A model generated the notes under the pieces. It did no database searches. It was not told the origin of the DNA and saw only the letters and a list, made by a program, of their open reading frames with translations. DNA of 64,000 nucleotides from an uncultured Bradyrhizobium sp. (GTDB taxonomy: Bacteria; Pseudomonadota; Alphaproteobacteria; Rhizobiales; Xanthobacteraceae), in assembly GCF_936928535.1 (NCBI RefSeq), contig NZ_CAKZHY010000094.1:62001-126000 (forward strand), in the 5' to 3' direction. The number at the start of each line of letters is the position of its first letter. Positions within the stretch are counted from its first letter, which is position 1. Of the stretch, positions 1-10,897 are shown piece after piece. Both the position numbers and the translations under genes were made by a program.

Positions 1-744
1 GGTCTGGACCCCGGCTATCTCAGCCGCATCGTCCAGAGCTTCGACGAACAGGGCCTGATCACGCGCACGCCCCTGCCCACGGATCGCCGGCAGTACCAGC
101 TCAGCCTCACCGCCAAGGGCCGCCAGACCTTCGCCAAGCTGAACCTGAGCTCGCAGAATGAGGTCGCCGCGATGCTGGCCCAGCTTTCGGCCGGCGATGC
201 AATGCGCCTGACCCAGGCGATGGCGACCATCGAAACAGTGCTGGAGCAACGCCGGAGCCCACCTGCGCCCGTCGTACTGCGCAGCCATCGCGTTGGCGAC
301 ATGGGCTGGGTCATCTCCAAGCAAGGCGCCGCCTATGCCGCGGACTACGGTTGGGACATCAGCTACGAGGCGCTGGTCGCCGAGATCTGCGCCCAGTTCA
401 TCAAGACCTACGATGCCGCGCGCGAGCATTGCTGGATCGCGGAAGTCGGTGGCGAACCGGTCGGCTCGATCTTCCTGGTCAAGGCCACGGACGAGCTCGC
501 CAAGCTCCGCCTGTTGCAGGTGGAAAAACAAGCACGCGGCCTCGGCGTCGGTCGCGCGTTGGTCCAGCAATGCATGCAGGGCGCGCGCGAGCGCGGCTAC
601 AAACGGATGACGCTGTGGACGCAGAGCATCCTGGTCGCCGCGCGCGGCATCTACAAGAGCGCCGGCTTCGAGCTGGTCGCAACGAAGCCACATCATAGCT
701 TCGGTCACGATCTGGTGGGCGAGACCTGGGAGCGGGATCTGTAG
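1..744 (+). CDS. MarR-family regulator fused to GNAT N-acetyltransferase (5' end missing)
   Basis: The reading frame is open from the first base, so the gene starts outside the window; 247 codons are visible. The first residues (LDPGYLSRIV, then QGLITRTPLPTDRRQYQLSLTAKG) are the recognition helix and wing of a MarR winged helix. The second half is a GNAT domain with the acetyl-CoA loop QARGLGVGRALV near residue 180 and a typical C-terminal YKSAGFELV segment. Such MarR-GNAT fusions are a known family, usually annotated as bifunctional regulator/acetyltransferase; their substrates are mostly unknown. The N-terminal part of the MarR dimerisation region is not visible. Stop TAG at 742-744. A palindromic repeat follows. 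Confidence 0.88.
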   Translation, partial: GLDPGYLSRIVQSFDEQGLITRTPLPTDRRQYQLSLTAKGRQTFAKLNLSSQNEVAAMLAQLSAGDAMRLTQAMATIETVLEQRRSPPAPVVLRSHRVGDMGWVISKQGAAYAADYGWDISYEALVAEICAQFIKTYDAAREHCWIAEVGGEPVGSIFLVKATDELAKLRLLQVEKQARGLGVGRALVQQCMQGARERGYKRMTLWTQSILVAARGIYKSAGFELVATKPHHSFGHDLVGETWERDL

Positions 745-771
745 CCGCGCATGGAGCGAATGCGCATGAAT

Positions 772-915
772 GCGCCCTCGCCCCTTGCGGGAGAGGGCAT
801 CTCCGCTGGTAGACACAAATTCACTCGGGTGAGGGGTATCTCTCCGCACTTGCCGTGCCGATAGAACCCCTCATCCGGCGCTTCGCGCCACCTTCCCCCA
901 CAAGGGGGGAAGGGA
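772..915. repeat. Intergenic palindromic repeat, family A
   Basis: GC-rich intergenic sequence built from short inverted repeats. It includes a hairpin with arms CCTTCCCCC (891-899) and GGGGGAAGG (905-913), plus GAGGGG/CCCTC elements also found at about 14.8-15.0 kb in this window. It lies between the convergent MarR-GNAT gene and moaB and may double as a terminator. REP-like family assignment is inference. Confidence 0.6.
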
Positions 916-923
916 AGAGAAAA

Positions 924-1484
924 TTACACCGTCGCACCCTGCGCTTTCGGCCGGCGCAGATGCTCGTCCAGCCGCGGCATGATCTCGACGAAATTGCAGG
1001 GGCGCGTGCGGTAGTCGAGCTGACTCGCGAGGATGCCGTCCCAGCCGTCGCGGCAGGCGCCGGGTGAGCCCGGCAGGCAGAAGATGTAGGTCGCACCGGC
1101 AACACCCGCGGTGGCGCGGCTCTGGATCGTCGATGTGCCGATCTTGGCATGGCTCAGCATGTGGAAGGCGATGGAGAAACCGTCCATGCGCTTCTCGAAC
1201 AAAGGCTCGATCGCTTCCGGCGTGACGTCGCGCCCGGTGAAGCCGGTGCCCCCGGTGGTGATGACGACATCGACGCTGCTATCAGCGATCCAGCGGCGGA
1301 TCACGGCGCGGATGGCCTCGACATCATCGGTGACGATCTCGCGCGCGGCGAGATGATGGCCCGCGGCAGTGAGGCGATCGACCAGCGTCTGGCCGGACTT
1401 GTCATCGGCAAGTGCGCGCGTGTCGGAGACGGTGAGCACCGCGATGTTGAGCGGGATGAATTGCTTGGATTCGTCGATGGACAT
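924..1484 (-). CDS. moaB: Molybdenum cofactor biosynthesis protein B
   Basis: 186-residue MoaB/Mog-type protein, in the pathway that converts precursor Z/molybdopterin into active molybdenum cofactor (cytoplasmic). Family signatures seen: LNIAVLTVSDTR near residue 15, the molybdopterin-binding motif TTGGTGFTGRDVTPEAI near residue 80, and LPGSPGACRDGWDGIL near residue 140. The open frame extends upstream to 1682, but that extension translates a palindromic repeat. The ATG at 1484 is preceded by CAGGAG at good spacing, so this start was chosen. MoaB-type proteins often replace MogA; the exact step (adenylation versus accessory) cannot be told from sequence. It stands alone between repeats. Confidence 0.92.
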   Translation of the reverse strand: MSIDESKQFIPLNIAVLTVSDTRALADDKSGQTLVDRLTAAGHHLAAREIVTDDVEAIRAVIRRWIADSSVDVVITTGGTGFTGRDVTPEAIEPLFEKRMDGFSIAFHMLSHAKIGTSTIQSRATAGVAGATYIFCLPGSPGACRDGWDGILASQLDYRTRPCNFVEIMPRLDEHLRRPKAQGATV

Positions 1485-1517
1485 TACGACTTCACTCCTG
1501 CTTCCACTGCCGCCGCG

Positions 1518-1634
1518 GTCATCCTGAGGTGCGCGCCGTGCGGTGCTACGCACCGCGCGGCAAGCCTCGAGGGATGGGCCGCGGGCTCCGCCATCCTTCG
1601 AGGCCCGCCGAAGAGGCGGGCACCTCAGGATGAC
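1518..1634. repeat. Intergenic palindromic repeat, family B (GTCATCCTGAGG type)
   Basis: A 117-bp element bounded by inverted ends GTCATCCTGAGGTG and CACCTCAGGATGAC, with internal hairpins such as GCCCGCC/GGCGGGC. A related copy lies at 62671-62800. It sits upstream of moaB, between moaB and the next minus-strand gene. Confidence 0.75.
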
Positions 1635-1710
1635 GCCACTACTCCCGGATTTTCCTATGCGCAATTGCGCATCATAATTCACGCTGCGTCCGGGGCGCGG
1701 GCCGATGTAA

Positions 1711-2655
1711 CTACGGCCCGCCGCCGCCGAACGTGTTGCAGGCTTGCAGAGTACCCTGCTGATAGCCGGTCATGAACCACTGCTTGCGCTGCGCGGCCGA
1801 GCCGTGGGTGAAGGAGTCAGGCACCACGCGCCCTGTCGCCTGGCGCTGAAGCGTGTCGTCGCCGATCGCGCTCGCCGTGGTCAGGGCGGCGTCGATATCG
1901 CCGGCCTCGAGGAAGTTCGGACGCTTCTTCGCCTCGCGATTGACCCAGATGCCGGACAGGCAATCGGCCTGGAGCTCGACCTTCACCTGCAGCGCGTTCG
2001 CCTCGGCCTTGCTGCTGGCCTGCTGCTGCAGCCGTGTCACCTTCGGGATGATGCCGAGCAGGTTCTGGATGTGATGGCCGGCCTCATGGGCGATGATATA
2101 GGCCGAGGTAAAATTGCACGCCGACTTGCCGGAGCAGCCGTGGAAACGCGTCTCGACCTCGCGGAAGAATCCGGTATCGAGGAAAATGGTGCGGTCCGGC
2201 GGGCAGTAGAACGGCCCCATCGCCGACTCGGCCCGGCCGCAGCGGCCGCCATTGGTGGCGTTGCGGAACAGCACGACCTTCGGGCCGGTGTAGGACTGGC
2301 CGCTGGCCTGGAAGATCTCGCTCCAGCGATCGTCGATCTCGCCGAGGATGCCCGAGATCATGCTGCCCATCTCGTCGGTCGGCGCGCCGCGCTTGGCCTG
2401 GGACGACGGACGGTCGCTCTGGTAGCTCGGCGCCTGGCCGCCGCCGGTGAGGATCTCGGCGCCGCCGATCAGGATGCGCGGGTCGATGCCGAAGGCATAG
2501 CCGACGATGCCCAGCACGATGATGGTGCCGATGCCGAGGCCGCCGCCGCCCATCGGCAGGCCGAATCCGCCGCCGCCACCGCCGCCGAATCCTCCCCCAC
2601 CGTCGTCGCGACGATCCTCGATGTCGTCGCTGCGGCGGAAATCATCGTAGCGCAT
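1711..2655 (-). CDS. Neutral zinc metallopeptidase (Zn_peptidase/YpfJ family)
   Basis: 314-residue membrane-anchored metalloprotease-like protein. The order is a glycine-rich low-complexity stretch (residues about 19-42), one hydrophobic helix (about 43-58, GIGTIIVLGIVGYAFGI), then a periplasmic domain. The HEAGHH motif at residues 190-195 supplies two zinc ligands and the catalytic Glu of the zincin fold; a later ELQADCLSG segment is also typical of this family (putative neutral zinc metallopeptidase, E. coli YpfJ). Several cysteines (C139, C151, C174, C180) suggest disulfides. Substrate is unknown. It is divergent from ccrM across 416 bp. Confidence 0.9.
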   Translation of the reverse strand: MRYDDFRRSDDIEDRRDDGGGGFGGGGGGGFGLPMGGGGLGIGTIIVLGIVGYAFGIDPRILIGGAEILTGGGQAPSYQSDRPSSQAKRGAPTDEMGSMISGILGEIDDRWSEIFQASGQSYTGPKVVLFRNATNGGRCGRAESAMGPFYCPPDRTIFLDTGFFREVETRFHGCSGKSACNFTSAYIIAHEAGHHIQNLLGIIPKVTRLQQQASSKAEANALQVKVELQADCLSGIWVNREAKKRPNFLEAGDIDAALTTASAIGDDTLQRQATGRVVPDSFTHGSAAQRKQWFMTGYQQGTLQACNTFGGGGP

Positions 2656-4199
<1,544 letters not shown>

Positions 4200-4284
4200 C
4201 TGCATTCGCAGCCCTCGCAGGCCCTTGTACGCCGCGACAGCCGGGACTAGATTCGTAGCATCAGTCCCGACCGGTGTTGCTCCC

Positions 4285-4611
4285 ATGCGACGACAGTCCG
4301 AGACATTGCTGCTGGTGCCGCTGCTGCCGATCTTCCTCATCGGCATGTTTCCGATGGTCGTGATCGCCCTGCTCGGCTTTTTCGGCCTCGCGCTGTTTGG
4401 CGTGCTGGTGATCTGCGTCGGGCTTGCCAGCAGCAACGAGGCGCACGACAATTTCAATCACGATGTGATCGTCAACGGCTATTCGCGCGGATCGGAGCGC
4501 AAGGCACGGGCCTCCGACATGCACCTTGCCACACGCCTCGGGTTGCGGCTGGAGGCGGTCGGCGCGGCGATGGTCCTTACGGCGGCGATCGGCCTTTGTT
4601 ACGCGCCCTGA
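4285..4611 (+). CDS. Small membrane protein, unknown function
   Basis: 108 residues from the ATG at 4285. The frame opens earlier, but those residues look non-coding. Two hydrophobic segments at about residues 8-45 (LLLVPLLPIFLIGMFPMVVIALLGFFGLALFGVLVI, written in parts: a double-spanning hairpin) and a C-terminal one (VGAAMVLTAAIGLCY). The middle part is polar and contains NEAHDNFNHDVIVNGYSRGS. No domain recognised. It lies between ccrM and a GST gene, all on the plus strand, with no sign of tight coupling. Confidence 0.6.
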   Translation: MRRQSETLLLVPLLPIFLIGMFPMVVIALLGFFGLALFGVLVICVGLASSNEAHDNFNHDVIVNGYSRGSERKARASDMHLATRLGLRLEAVGAAMVLTAAIGLCYAP

Positions 4612-4724
4612 TCTGCGCCTCGCGCAGATACCGCCCGGCAAACTCGCCGGTTGTGCTTTCAGCCGGGATGCAGGCAAGACAGGGGCGCAAGCGGCAATGA
4701 CGCTGCGTCCTGCGGAGATGATTG

Positions 4725-5411
4725 ATGCTCAAATTCTATTTCAACGGATCGCCGAACCCGACCAAGGTCGCGCTGTTCCTCGAAGAGGCTGGGCTGGCTT
4801 ACGAGCCGGTGAAGATCGACACCCGCAAGGGCGAGCAATTCGCGCCGGAGTACTTGAAGATCAACCCGAACGGCAAGGTGCCGGCGATCGACGATGGCGG
4901 CACGATCGTGTTCGACTCGAACGCGATCCTGCTCTATCTCGCCGAGAAGACCGGCAAGTTCCTGCCCGCCGCCAGCGTGCGCGGCGAGACGCTGTCATGG
5001 CTGATGTTCATCGCCACCGGCGTCGGGCCGTATTCGGGTCAGGCCGTGCATTTCAAGCATTTCGCGCCGAAGGACCAGAACCACGACTACGCCCATAATC
5101 GCTACCAGTACGAGACCGATCGCCACTACAAGATCCTCGACGCGCACCTCAAAGGCCGCAAGTACATGGTCGGCGATGCCTATTCGATCGTCGATATGGC
5201 GCTGTGGGGCTGGGCGCGGATGGTGCCGTTCAAGCTCGGCGACGACGCCTTTGCGCGCTACCCGAACGTGAAGCGGCTGGTCGACGAGATCTCGGCACGC
5301 CCCGCAGCGGCGCGCGCGCTCGCGCTGAAGGACAAGTTCACCTTCAAGGCCGAGATGGACGATGAGGCGCGCGCCAACATGTTCAGGCACATGACGACGA
5401 AAGTCGCCTGA
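4725..5411 (+). CDS. Glutathione S-transferase family protein
   Basis: 228-residue cytosolic GST. The N-terminal thioredoxin-like domain has FYFNGSPNPTKVALFLEEAG at the start and the glutathione-binding NGKVPAIDDGGTIVFDSNAIL (cis-Pro and the DS/ES pair) at about residues 50-70. An all-helical C-terminal domain follows, with YSIVDMALWGWARM near residue 155 as the N-capping box. It resembles the YghU/GstB-like group acting in detoxification; the substrate cannot be predicted. The ATG at 4725 is used because GGAG at 4714-4717 has proper spacing; an in-frame TTG directly upstream is less likely. It is convergent with the chemoreceptor gene and shares a terminator with it. Confidence 0.9.
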   Translation: MLKFYFNGSPNPTKVALFLEEAGLAYEPVKIDTRKGEQFAPEYLKINPNGKVPAIDDGGTIVFDSNAILLYLAEKTGKFLPAASVRGETLSWLMFIATGVGPYSGQAVHFKHFAPKDQNHDYAHNRYQYETDRHYKILDAHLKGRKYMVGDAYSIVDMALWGWARMVPFKLGDDAFARYPNVKRLVDEISARPAAARALALKDKFTFKAEMDDEARANMFRHMTTKVA

Positions 5412-5429
5412 TCACATCGCACTGCGATG

Positions 5430-5455
5430 AAAGGCCACGCGCGTGCGTGGCCTTT
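5430..5455. terminator. Bidirectional hairpin terminator between GST and chemoreceptor genes
   Basis: Perfect 11-bp inverted repeat AAAGGCCACGC (5430-5440) and GCGTGGCCTTT (5445-5455) around loop GCGT. It sits between two convergent genes; its last base is the first base of the chemoreceptor stop codon complement. The T-tracts are short. Confidence 0.75.
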
Positions 5456-7464
5456 CAGGCCGCGTGGACCGAGCTCAGGAATTTTGCGACCTCGGTCTTC
5501 AACCGGCTGCTGTCCGATGACAGCGAGCGCGCCGCCGACAGCACCTGCGAGGAAGCCGAGCCGGTCTCGGCCGCGCCGCGCTGCACGTCGCCGATATTGG
5601 TCGAGACGCGCTGGGTGCCGTGCGCGGCCTGCTGGACGTTGCGGGAGATTTCCTGCGTCGCTGCGCCCTGCTCTTCCACGGCCGCGGCAACCGTCGAGGA
5701 GATTTCCGACAGCCGCTCGATGGTGCCGCTGATCTCCCTGATGGAGCCGACCGATTCTTCGGTCGCTGCCTGGATGCCGGAGACCTGCTGGGCGATCTCG
5801 CCGGTCGCCTTTGCGGTCTGCTCCGCCAGCGCCTTGACCTCGGAGGCGACCACGGCAAAGCCGCGGCCGGCCTCGCCCGCGCGCGCGGCCTCGATGGTGG
5901 CGTTGAGCGCCAACAAATTGGTCTGGCCGGCGATGGTGCTGATCAGTCCGACGACGTCGCCGATGCGCGCGGCGGCCTTGGACAACTCGCTGACGCGGGC
6001 GTTGGTCTTGCTCGCCTGCCCGACGGCTTCGCCGGCGATGCGGGCGGATTCCTGCACCTGACGGGCGATCTCGCTCACCGAGGACGACAGCTCCTCGGTC
6101 GCGGAGGCGACGGCCTGGACGTTCGCCGAGGCTTCGTGCGATGCAGAGGCGACTTCCGTCGACAGATCCTGGGCGCGCGTTGCCGTCGTCGTCAGCGTGC
6201 CGGCGGAGGTCTCGAGCTCGCTGGAGGCCGACGACACGGTCTCGACGATCTCGCCGATCGCCTGCTCGAACTGGTCGGCGAGCCGGACCATGTCCTTCTT
6301 GCGGTCCTCGGCCTGCCGCGCCTCGCTCTCGGTCTGCTCGTGACGCATGCGCTCGGTGTCGATCATGTTGTCCTTGAACACCTGGATCGCCTTGGCCATG
6401 TCGCCGATCTCGTCGGCCTTGCCGCGCGAGGGGATCTCGACCGCGAGATCGCCGCCAGCGAGCCGGCCCATCGCGCGCGTCATCGAGGTCAACGGGCCGA
6501 CGATGCTGCGGGCGATCAGGAAGGCGACGATCACGCTGAAGACAACCGCGAGACCGCCTGCGACCTCCTGAATCCATGTCGTGCGGGCGATGACGCCGGC
6601 GGCATTCGCCCGCGTATTCCGGGACTCAGCCGTGAGTTCGGAATCCGCGACCTTGAGCTTGTCGATACTGGTGGCGATCAGGGGCGCAATGTTGTTGCGG
6701 AACGTCTCGTCGGCCACAAGGATCGCGGCGGAGGTCGACTCGAACGCCGCCTGATAGGCGGTCAGCGAGGTCTTGACCGGCGCGAGCGCCGACTTGACCT
6801 GATCGGGCAGAGTGGCCTCCTGGAGCCCCGCGATCCGTTGCTGCGCCCTCTCGGTATTCGCCCTGAAGGTCGAGGTTGACTTGGAATCGCGCATGGCGAG
6901 GAAGCGCCAGCTCGCCAGACGCGCCTGGAGGATCTTGGACTCGAGATCGGCGACGGGCGCCGTGACCTCGGCATCGTGGGTTCCATGCGCCGCGATGACC
7001 AGCTTGCCGGCATAGGTGTTCAGTTCCTCGCCACCGGGCAGCAGCGCGGCCTTGCCTTTCGTCGTCTCCTTGACCGCGGCGCCCATGCGCTCGCGCAGCG
7101 ACTGCAGCTTGGCGATATCGCCAATGAGACCATCGTAGATCTTGCGCCGCTCCTCGGAGAACGACTCCGCCGATTGCGCTTTCAGCAGCTCGATCGTCGC
7201 CGCCTCATGTTCGGCGGCCTCCTTGAAGGCGGGCTCGTTGGCGTCGTAGATGTAGCGCAGGTTGGCGCGCTGCAGCGCCTGGAGATGGATCGATATCTCC
7301 CGAACGCGCGCGGCATGGTTCGAGAAGGCGGACATTTTCGCGACCTGGTCCTGGACCGACCACAGGTTCCAGACGGCAACCAGGGCCATGATCAAGCTCA
7401 TCACGGCAAGAGCCGTAAAGCCGGCGTAAAGACGTCCCCGGATTCTCAAACGAATGCCCCGCAT
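5455..7464 (-). CDS. Methyl-accepting chemotaxis protein
   Basis: 669-residue inner-membrane chemoreceptor. First transmembrane helix at about residues 13-33. A helical periplasmic domain of about 265 residues (four-helix-bundle type, no recognised PAS/Cache motif) follows, then a second helix at about 303-325 ([21 protein letters not shown]) and a HAMP domain. The long coiled-coil signalling domain carries the conserved hairpin tip region [22 protein letters not shown], where CheA/CheW bind. No C-terminal CheR-tether pentapeptide is evident. The ligand is unknown. The gene is monocistronic: 182 bp separate it from bphP, which lies upstream of it on the same strand. Confidence 0.95.
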   Translation of the reverse strand: MRGIRLRIRGRLYAGFTALAVMSLIMALVAVWNLWSVQDQVAKMSAFSNHAARVREISIHLQALQRANLRYIYDANEPAFKEAAEHEAATIELLKAQSAESFSEERRKIYDGLIGDIAKLQSLRERMGAAVKETTKGKAALLPGGEELNTYAGKLVIAAHGTHDAEVTAPVADLESKILQARLASWRFLAMRDSKSTSTFRANTERAQQRIAGLQEATLPDQVKSALAPVKTSLTAYQAAFESTSAAILVADETFRNNIAPLIATSIDKLKVADSELTAESRNTRANAAGVIARTTWIQEVAGGLAVVFSVIVAFLIARSIVGPLTSMTRAMGRLAGGDLAVEIPSRGKADEIGDMAKAIQVFKDNMIDTERMRHEQTESEARQAEDRKKDMVRLADQFEQAIGEIVETVSSASSELETSAGTLTTTATRAQDLSTEVASASHEASANVQAVASATEELSSSVSEIARQVQESARIAGEAVGQASKTNARVSELSKAAARIGDVVGLISTIAGQTNLLALNATIEAARAGEAGRGFAVVASEVKALAEQTAKATGEIAQQVSGIQAATEESVGSIREISGTIERLSEISSTVAAAVEEQGAATQEISRNVQQAAHGTQRVSTNIGDVQRGAAETGSASSQVLSAARSLSSDSSRLKTEVAKFLSSVHAA

Positions 7465-7646
7465 GATGGCCCCTCAGAATTCGCGCAGCCGAACGCCCCC
7501 ACGGCTCATCCCGCTGCGGGCAGCACAATGAAGCACACTTGTTAATTGTACCCTTCTTGATCGGGCTGATGCCCCGGTTGCTGCTTCCGGGAACCGACCC
7601 GGCGGGGACCGGGGCGCGAGGTAACCGGGCTGTCGCCGGCCCGATA

Positions 7647-10190
7647 TCAGGCTGTCGCCTGATTCAGCCTGCCGAGCGCGTTCTCGACCACTTCCAGCGT
7701 GTAGGGCTTTTGCACCACCGGCGCCGAGGCCAGGTCCACGGGGATCGGCGCGCGCTCGCCATAGCCGGTCGCGAAGATGAAGGGCACGCCGATCTCCTTC
7801 AGCCGCTGCGCCACCTTGATGCTGCTCTCGCTGCCGAGATTGAGGTCGAGCAGCGCAAAGCTCGGCCGCGTGCGCTCGATCGCGCGCAGCGCGTGGTCGA
7901 CGCTCGCCGCCGTGTCGACGTGCCGCGCCCCGAGATCGAGCAGGATCACCTCCGCCGCCATGGCGATGATGAGGTTGTCCTCGACGATCAGCGCCGTGTC
8001 GGAAATGCGGGGACGGGCGGGCTGCTGTTCCTCGATGCGCATGGCGGCTCCTGCGATTGACGGCACCAGTTCGACGAAGTTCGGCGGGATCACGAATCTC
8101 GCCTGCACGCCGAGCAGGTCGAAGCGGATTTCGGCTTCGCCCTTGAGGTCGAACGGGACGGAACGCTCGATGATGGTGGTGCCGAAGCCGCGGCGCGACG
8201 GCGGCTGCACCGGCGGCCCGCCGCTCTCTTTCCACTCGATCTCGAGGCTCGAGTTCGGGTCGACCCGCCACACCACCTCGACCTGGCCGGTGGAATCGGC
8301 GAGCGCACCGTATTTGGCGGAGTTCGTCATCATCTCGTGGACGACGAGCGCCAGCGTCGCGAACGCCTTGGGATCGAGCGCAACCTCGGGTCCGTCGATT
8401 TTCACGCGATCGGCGCGGGACCCGAGATAGGCCCCCGCCTCGGATTCCAGCAGCGTGCGCAGCGCCACCGGCGCCCAGTTCAGATTGGTGATCTGGTCGT
8501 GAGCGCGCGCCAGCGCCTGGATGCGGCCGCCGAGCACGCTGGCGAACTCGTCGACGCTTCTCGCGGTGTCCTTGCTCTGCGCCACCAGCGCGCGGACCAG
8601 GCTCAGGATGTTGCGGACGCGATGATTGAGCTCGGCAATCATCAGCTCCTGCCGCTCCTGCGCGCCGCGCCGCTCGCGGGCGGCCAGATCGGACAATTGC
8701 AGGATCACCTCGAGCAGCGTCACGCGCAGGCTCTCGGCGATGCGGATGTCGGCTGCCGACCACGGCTTCGACTGGCCCGCGACCGTCTCCTGCCAGAGCT
8801 CAAAGCTCTTGCGCGGCGTCAGGCGCGGCCCGTTCGGGCCTTCCTCGTAGACTTTCTCGGGCGCGCCCGCCCAGTTCACCGAGCGCACCACCTCTCGCCG
8901 GAAAAAGATCAGGCAGTCGCGCGGGGTGCGCGAGATCGGGATCGCGAGGAAGCCGGCGGCGCGGTCGCGAAACACCTCGCCGGCCGCGTAGATCTTGGCG
9001 ATCTCCGCGCTGGCGCAGATGCGGCCCGGCGAAGTCCGGTTGATGAAGGCGACGAGGTCCCTGACCTCCGCCTCGGTCGGCGTCTCGCCGTCGAGCGTGA
9101 TCCTGCTGTCGGACCAGATCGCGACGCCATCGCAGGCGATCATCTTGCGGTAATCGCCGACGAAATCGACGATCGCGCGACGGCTGTGCTCGTGGGTGGC
9201 GGCGATCTCGATCAACCGCTCCTGGATCTTCTGGGCGCTGGCCTCGTAGGCCACATCGATCTCGCGCTCGCGCCCCTCCACGATCCAGGAGAACATCTGC
9301 CCGAACAGCTCGGAGGCCGTCCGCTTCTCGAACGAGATGTAGCGCGGCGAATAATGGTGGCAGGCGAACAGCCCCCACAGCTTGCCGTCGCGCAGGATCG
9401 ACACCGACATCGAGGCGGCAACGCGCATGTTGCGCAAGTACTCGATATGAATCGGCGACACCGAGCGCAGCACGCTCATGGACAGATCAAGCAGCCCCGC
9501 ATTATGCGAGGCTGTCGACAGCAATGCGGCCGGCGTGGCGTCGATGTCGGCGATGATGCGCAGCCAGTTGCGCTGATAGAGGATGCGGGCCTGCCTGGGA
9601 ATGTCAGAGGCCGGGTAGTGCAGCCCGATAAACTTTTCGAGACCTGCTTCCGCGGCCTCCGCGATCACCTCGCCCGATCCGTCCGGATGAAACTGATAGA
9701 CCATGACGCGATCGAAGCCGGTCAGAACTTTGAGCTGGCGCGCCGCCTCGCGGGCAAGCTCGGTCATGCCGCGGGTCTTGCGGATGCGCTCGAGCATCAG
9801 CCGCACCAGCTCGCCGGAATTGACACCCGCCTCGATGACGCTGGGCTCGGCCTCGACGACGAGATAGGCGCCGGAGAAATGGATCGAGAGATCGTAGAGC
9901 GGCTTGCCCGCCTGAAGCTCGACGCCGAACACGCGTTCAGTCGAGTCAGGGCCACCAAGCTGGTCGACGCGGTTGCGGATGGTCTCGATCGCGGCAGCGG
10001 AGAAGACTTTCACGAGCGGCTGTTGCAGCAGATCGGTGACGTCGCCGCCGAGGAAGCTGCCGGCATTGTCCGACGCCATGCAGATCGTGAAATCCGACAG
10101 CAGCGCCAGCAGGAAGCCGAACGGCTGCACATTGCCGGGGATGTGGATCGGCTCGCGATCGCAATTGGTGAGATTGACCGCCTCGTTCAT
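7647..10190 (-). CDS. bphP: Bacteriophytochrome with HWE histidine kinase and C-terminal receiver
   Basis: 847-residue red/far-red photoreceptor. Domain order: PAS (about 20-120) with Cys10 in LTNCDREPIHIPG, the usual biliverdin-attachment site; GAF (about 145-310) with the PASDIP chromophore-pocket motif; PHY (about 325-500). An HWE kinase follows, with phospho-acceptor AELNHRVRN, N-box VVHEMMTNSAKYG and the WKE motif. The receiver (about 735-847) has IVEDN, the phospho-acceptor ALLDLNLG and the KPYT lysine. It is thus a hybrid kinase whose receiver has no output domain. Start overlaps the heme oxygenase stop by 4 bp (ATGA), so the chromophore-making enzyme and the apoprotein are translationally coupled. 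Confidence 0.96.
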   Translation of the reverse strand: MNEAVNLTNCDREPIHIPGNVQPFGFLLALLSDFTICMASDNAGSFLGGDVTDLLQQPLVKVFSAAAIETIRNRVDQLGGPDSTERVFGVELQAGKPLYDLSIHFSGAYLVVEAEPSVIEAGVNSGELVRLMLERIRKTRGMTELAREAARQLKVLTGFDRVMVYQFHPDGSGEVIAEAAEAGLEKFIGLHYPASDIPRQARILYQRNWLRIIADIDATPAALLSTASHNAGLLDLSMSVLRSVSPIHIEYLRNMRVAASMSVSILRDGKLWGLFACHHYSPRYISFEKRTASELFGQMFSWIVEGREREIDVAYEASAQKIQERLIEIAATHEHSRRAIVDFVGDYRKMIACDGVAIWSDSRITLDGETPTEAEVRDLVAFINRTSPGRICASAEIAKIYAAGEVFRDRAAGFLAIPISRTPRDCLIFFRREVVRSVNWAGAPEKVYEEGPNGPRLTPRKSFELWQETVAGQSKPWSAADIRIAESLRVTLLEVILQLSDLAARERRGAQERQELMIAELNHRVRNILSLVRALVAQSKDTARSVDEFASVLGGRIQALARAHDQITNLNWAPVALRTLLESEAGAYLGSRADRVKIDGPEVALDPKAFATLALVVHEMMTNSAKYGALADSTGQVEVVWRVDPNSSLEIEWKESGGPPVQPPSRRGFGTTIIERSVPFDLKGEAEIRFDLLGVQARFVIPPNFVELVPSIAGAAMRIEEQQPARPRISDTALIVEDNLIIAMAAEVILLDLGARHVDTAASVDHALRAIERTRPSFALLDLNLGSESSIKVAQRLKEIGVPFIFATGYGERAPIPVDLASAPVVQKPYTLEVVENALGRLNQATA

Positions 10191-10771
10191 GCGCGATCCG
10201 CCGCCCGCTCGAATGCAGCAAAGGCGCTGCGCGCCGCCTCGATCGCCTCGTCCTCGTCACAGGCCTCTTCGCATGCGAGCTTCGCCAGAAAACTCTGCCA
10301 CAGCCGTTGGCCCGCGCCGTGGCTGAGATAGGCGGTGGCCTGCCCGACGCGTGGATCGGCCGCGTCCGCGACCGCCTTCAGCAGGAATTTTGCACCGAGC
10401 CGGGAGCCCTCCAGGACGTACATGGTGCCGATCACGCCGCTCTGTGTCAGCGGCGGCACCGACACGGTGGCATGCGCCTCGCGCCCGAGCCGGTCGAGAT
10501 CGGCCGCAATCGCGGCGCTGCGCGTGCGCTCCGGCCAGTCCGGAAACATGTTGGCGACGCCGGCGTCCGCGAGCGCCGCTTCAAGCGGCAGCAGCGCGCC
10601 CGCGCTGGCCTGGAGAAAACGGCGATAGCCGGAAAACACGGTGAGATCGAACGCCGACATTTGCGCATCGAGCTCCCGATGCGCCGCGGCGGTCGCGTCT
10701 CTCAATCGTTCACGGAGTTCCGGAAAGCTGCGGTTCACCTGTATCGAAACGTCCGAAGCCCCAGCCAGCAT
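10187..10771 (-). CDS. bphO: Biliverdin-producing heme oxygenase (BphO-like)
   Basis: 194-residue heme oxygenase that cleaves heme to biliverdin, iron and CO, supplying the chromophore for the bacteriophytochrome encoded immediately downstream. Features seen: RDATAAAHRELD near residue 25, containing the probable proximal heme-ligand His31, and the distal-helix glycine-rich segment GVIGTMYVLEGSRLGAKFL near residue 115. Length is normal for the bacterial family. It is the first gene of a two-gene operon with bphP (4-bp overlap). Linked bphO-bphP operons are well known in Bradyrhizobium, Deinococcus and pseudomonads. Confidence 0.92.
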   Translation of the reverse strand: MLAGASDVSIQVNRSFPELRERLRDATAAAHRELDAQMSAFDLTVFSGYRRFLQASAGALLPLEAALADAGVANMFPDWPERTRSAAIAADLDRLGREAHATVSVPPLTQSGVIGTMYVLEGSRLGAKFLLKAVADAADPRVGQATAYLSHGAGQRLWQSFLAKLACEEACDEDEAIEAARSAFAAFERAADRA

Positions 10772-10897
10772 GAAATTCCCAAACGCGCGCGAAGCCGGCG
10801 CGCGATTGCCCCGGAAGCAAGGGAACGTCGGTGGAACCCGGATAGTTCCGGACCTGAACCGGAAAAATGGAGACGAGACCCTCGGTCCCGCCTCCCC

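Noticed and set aside
1518..1682. N-terminal extension of MoaB up to 1682
   Set aside because: Translates the family B palindromic repeat; an SD supports ATG 1484.
8337..10331. 664-codon plus-strand ORF across bphP
   Set aside because: Antisense of the phytochrome gene, typical long shadow in high-GC DNA.
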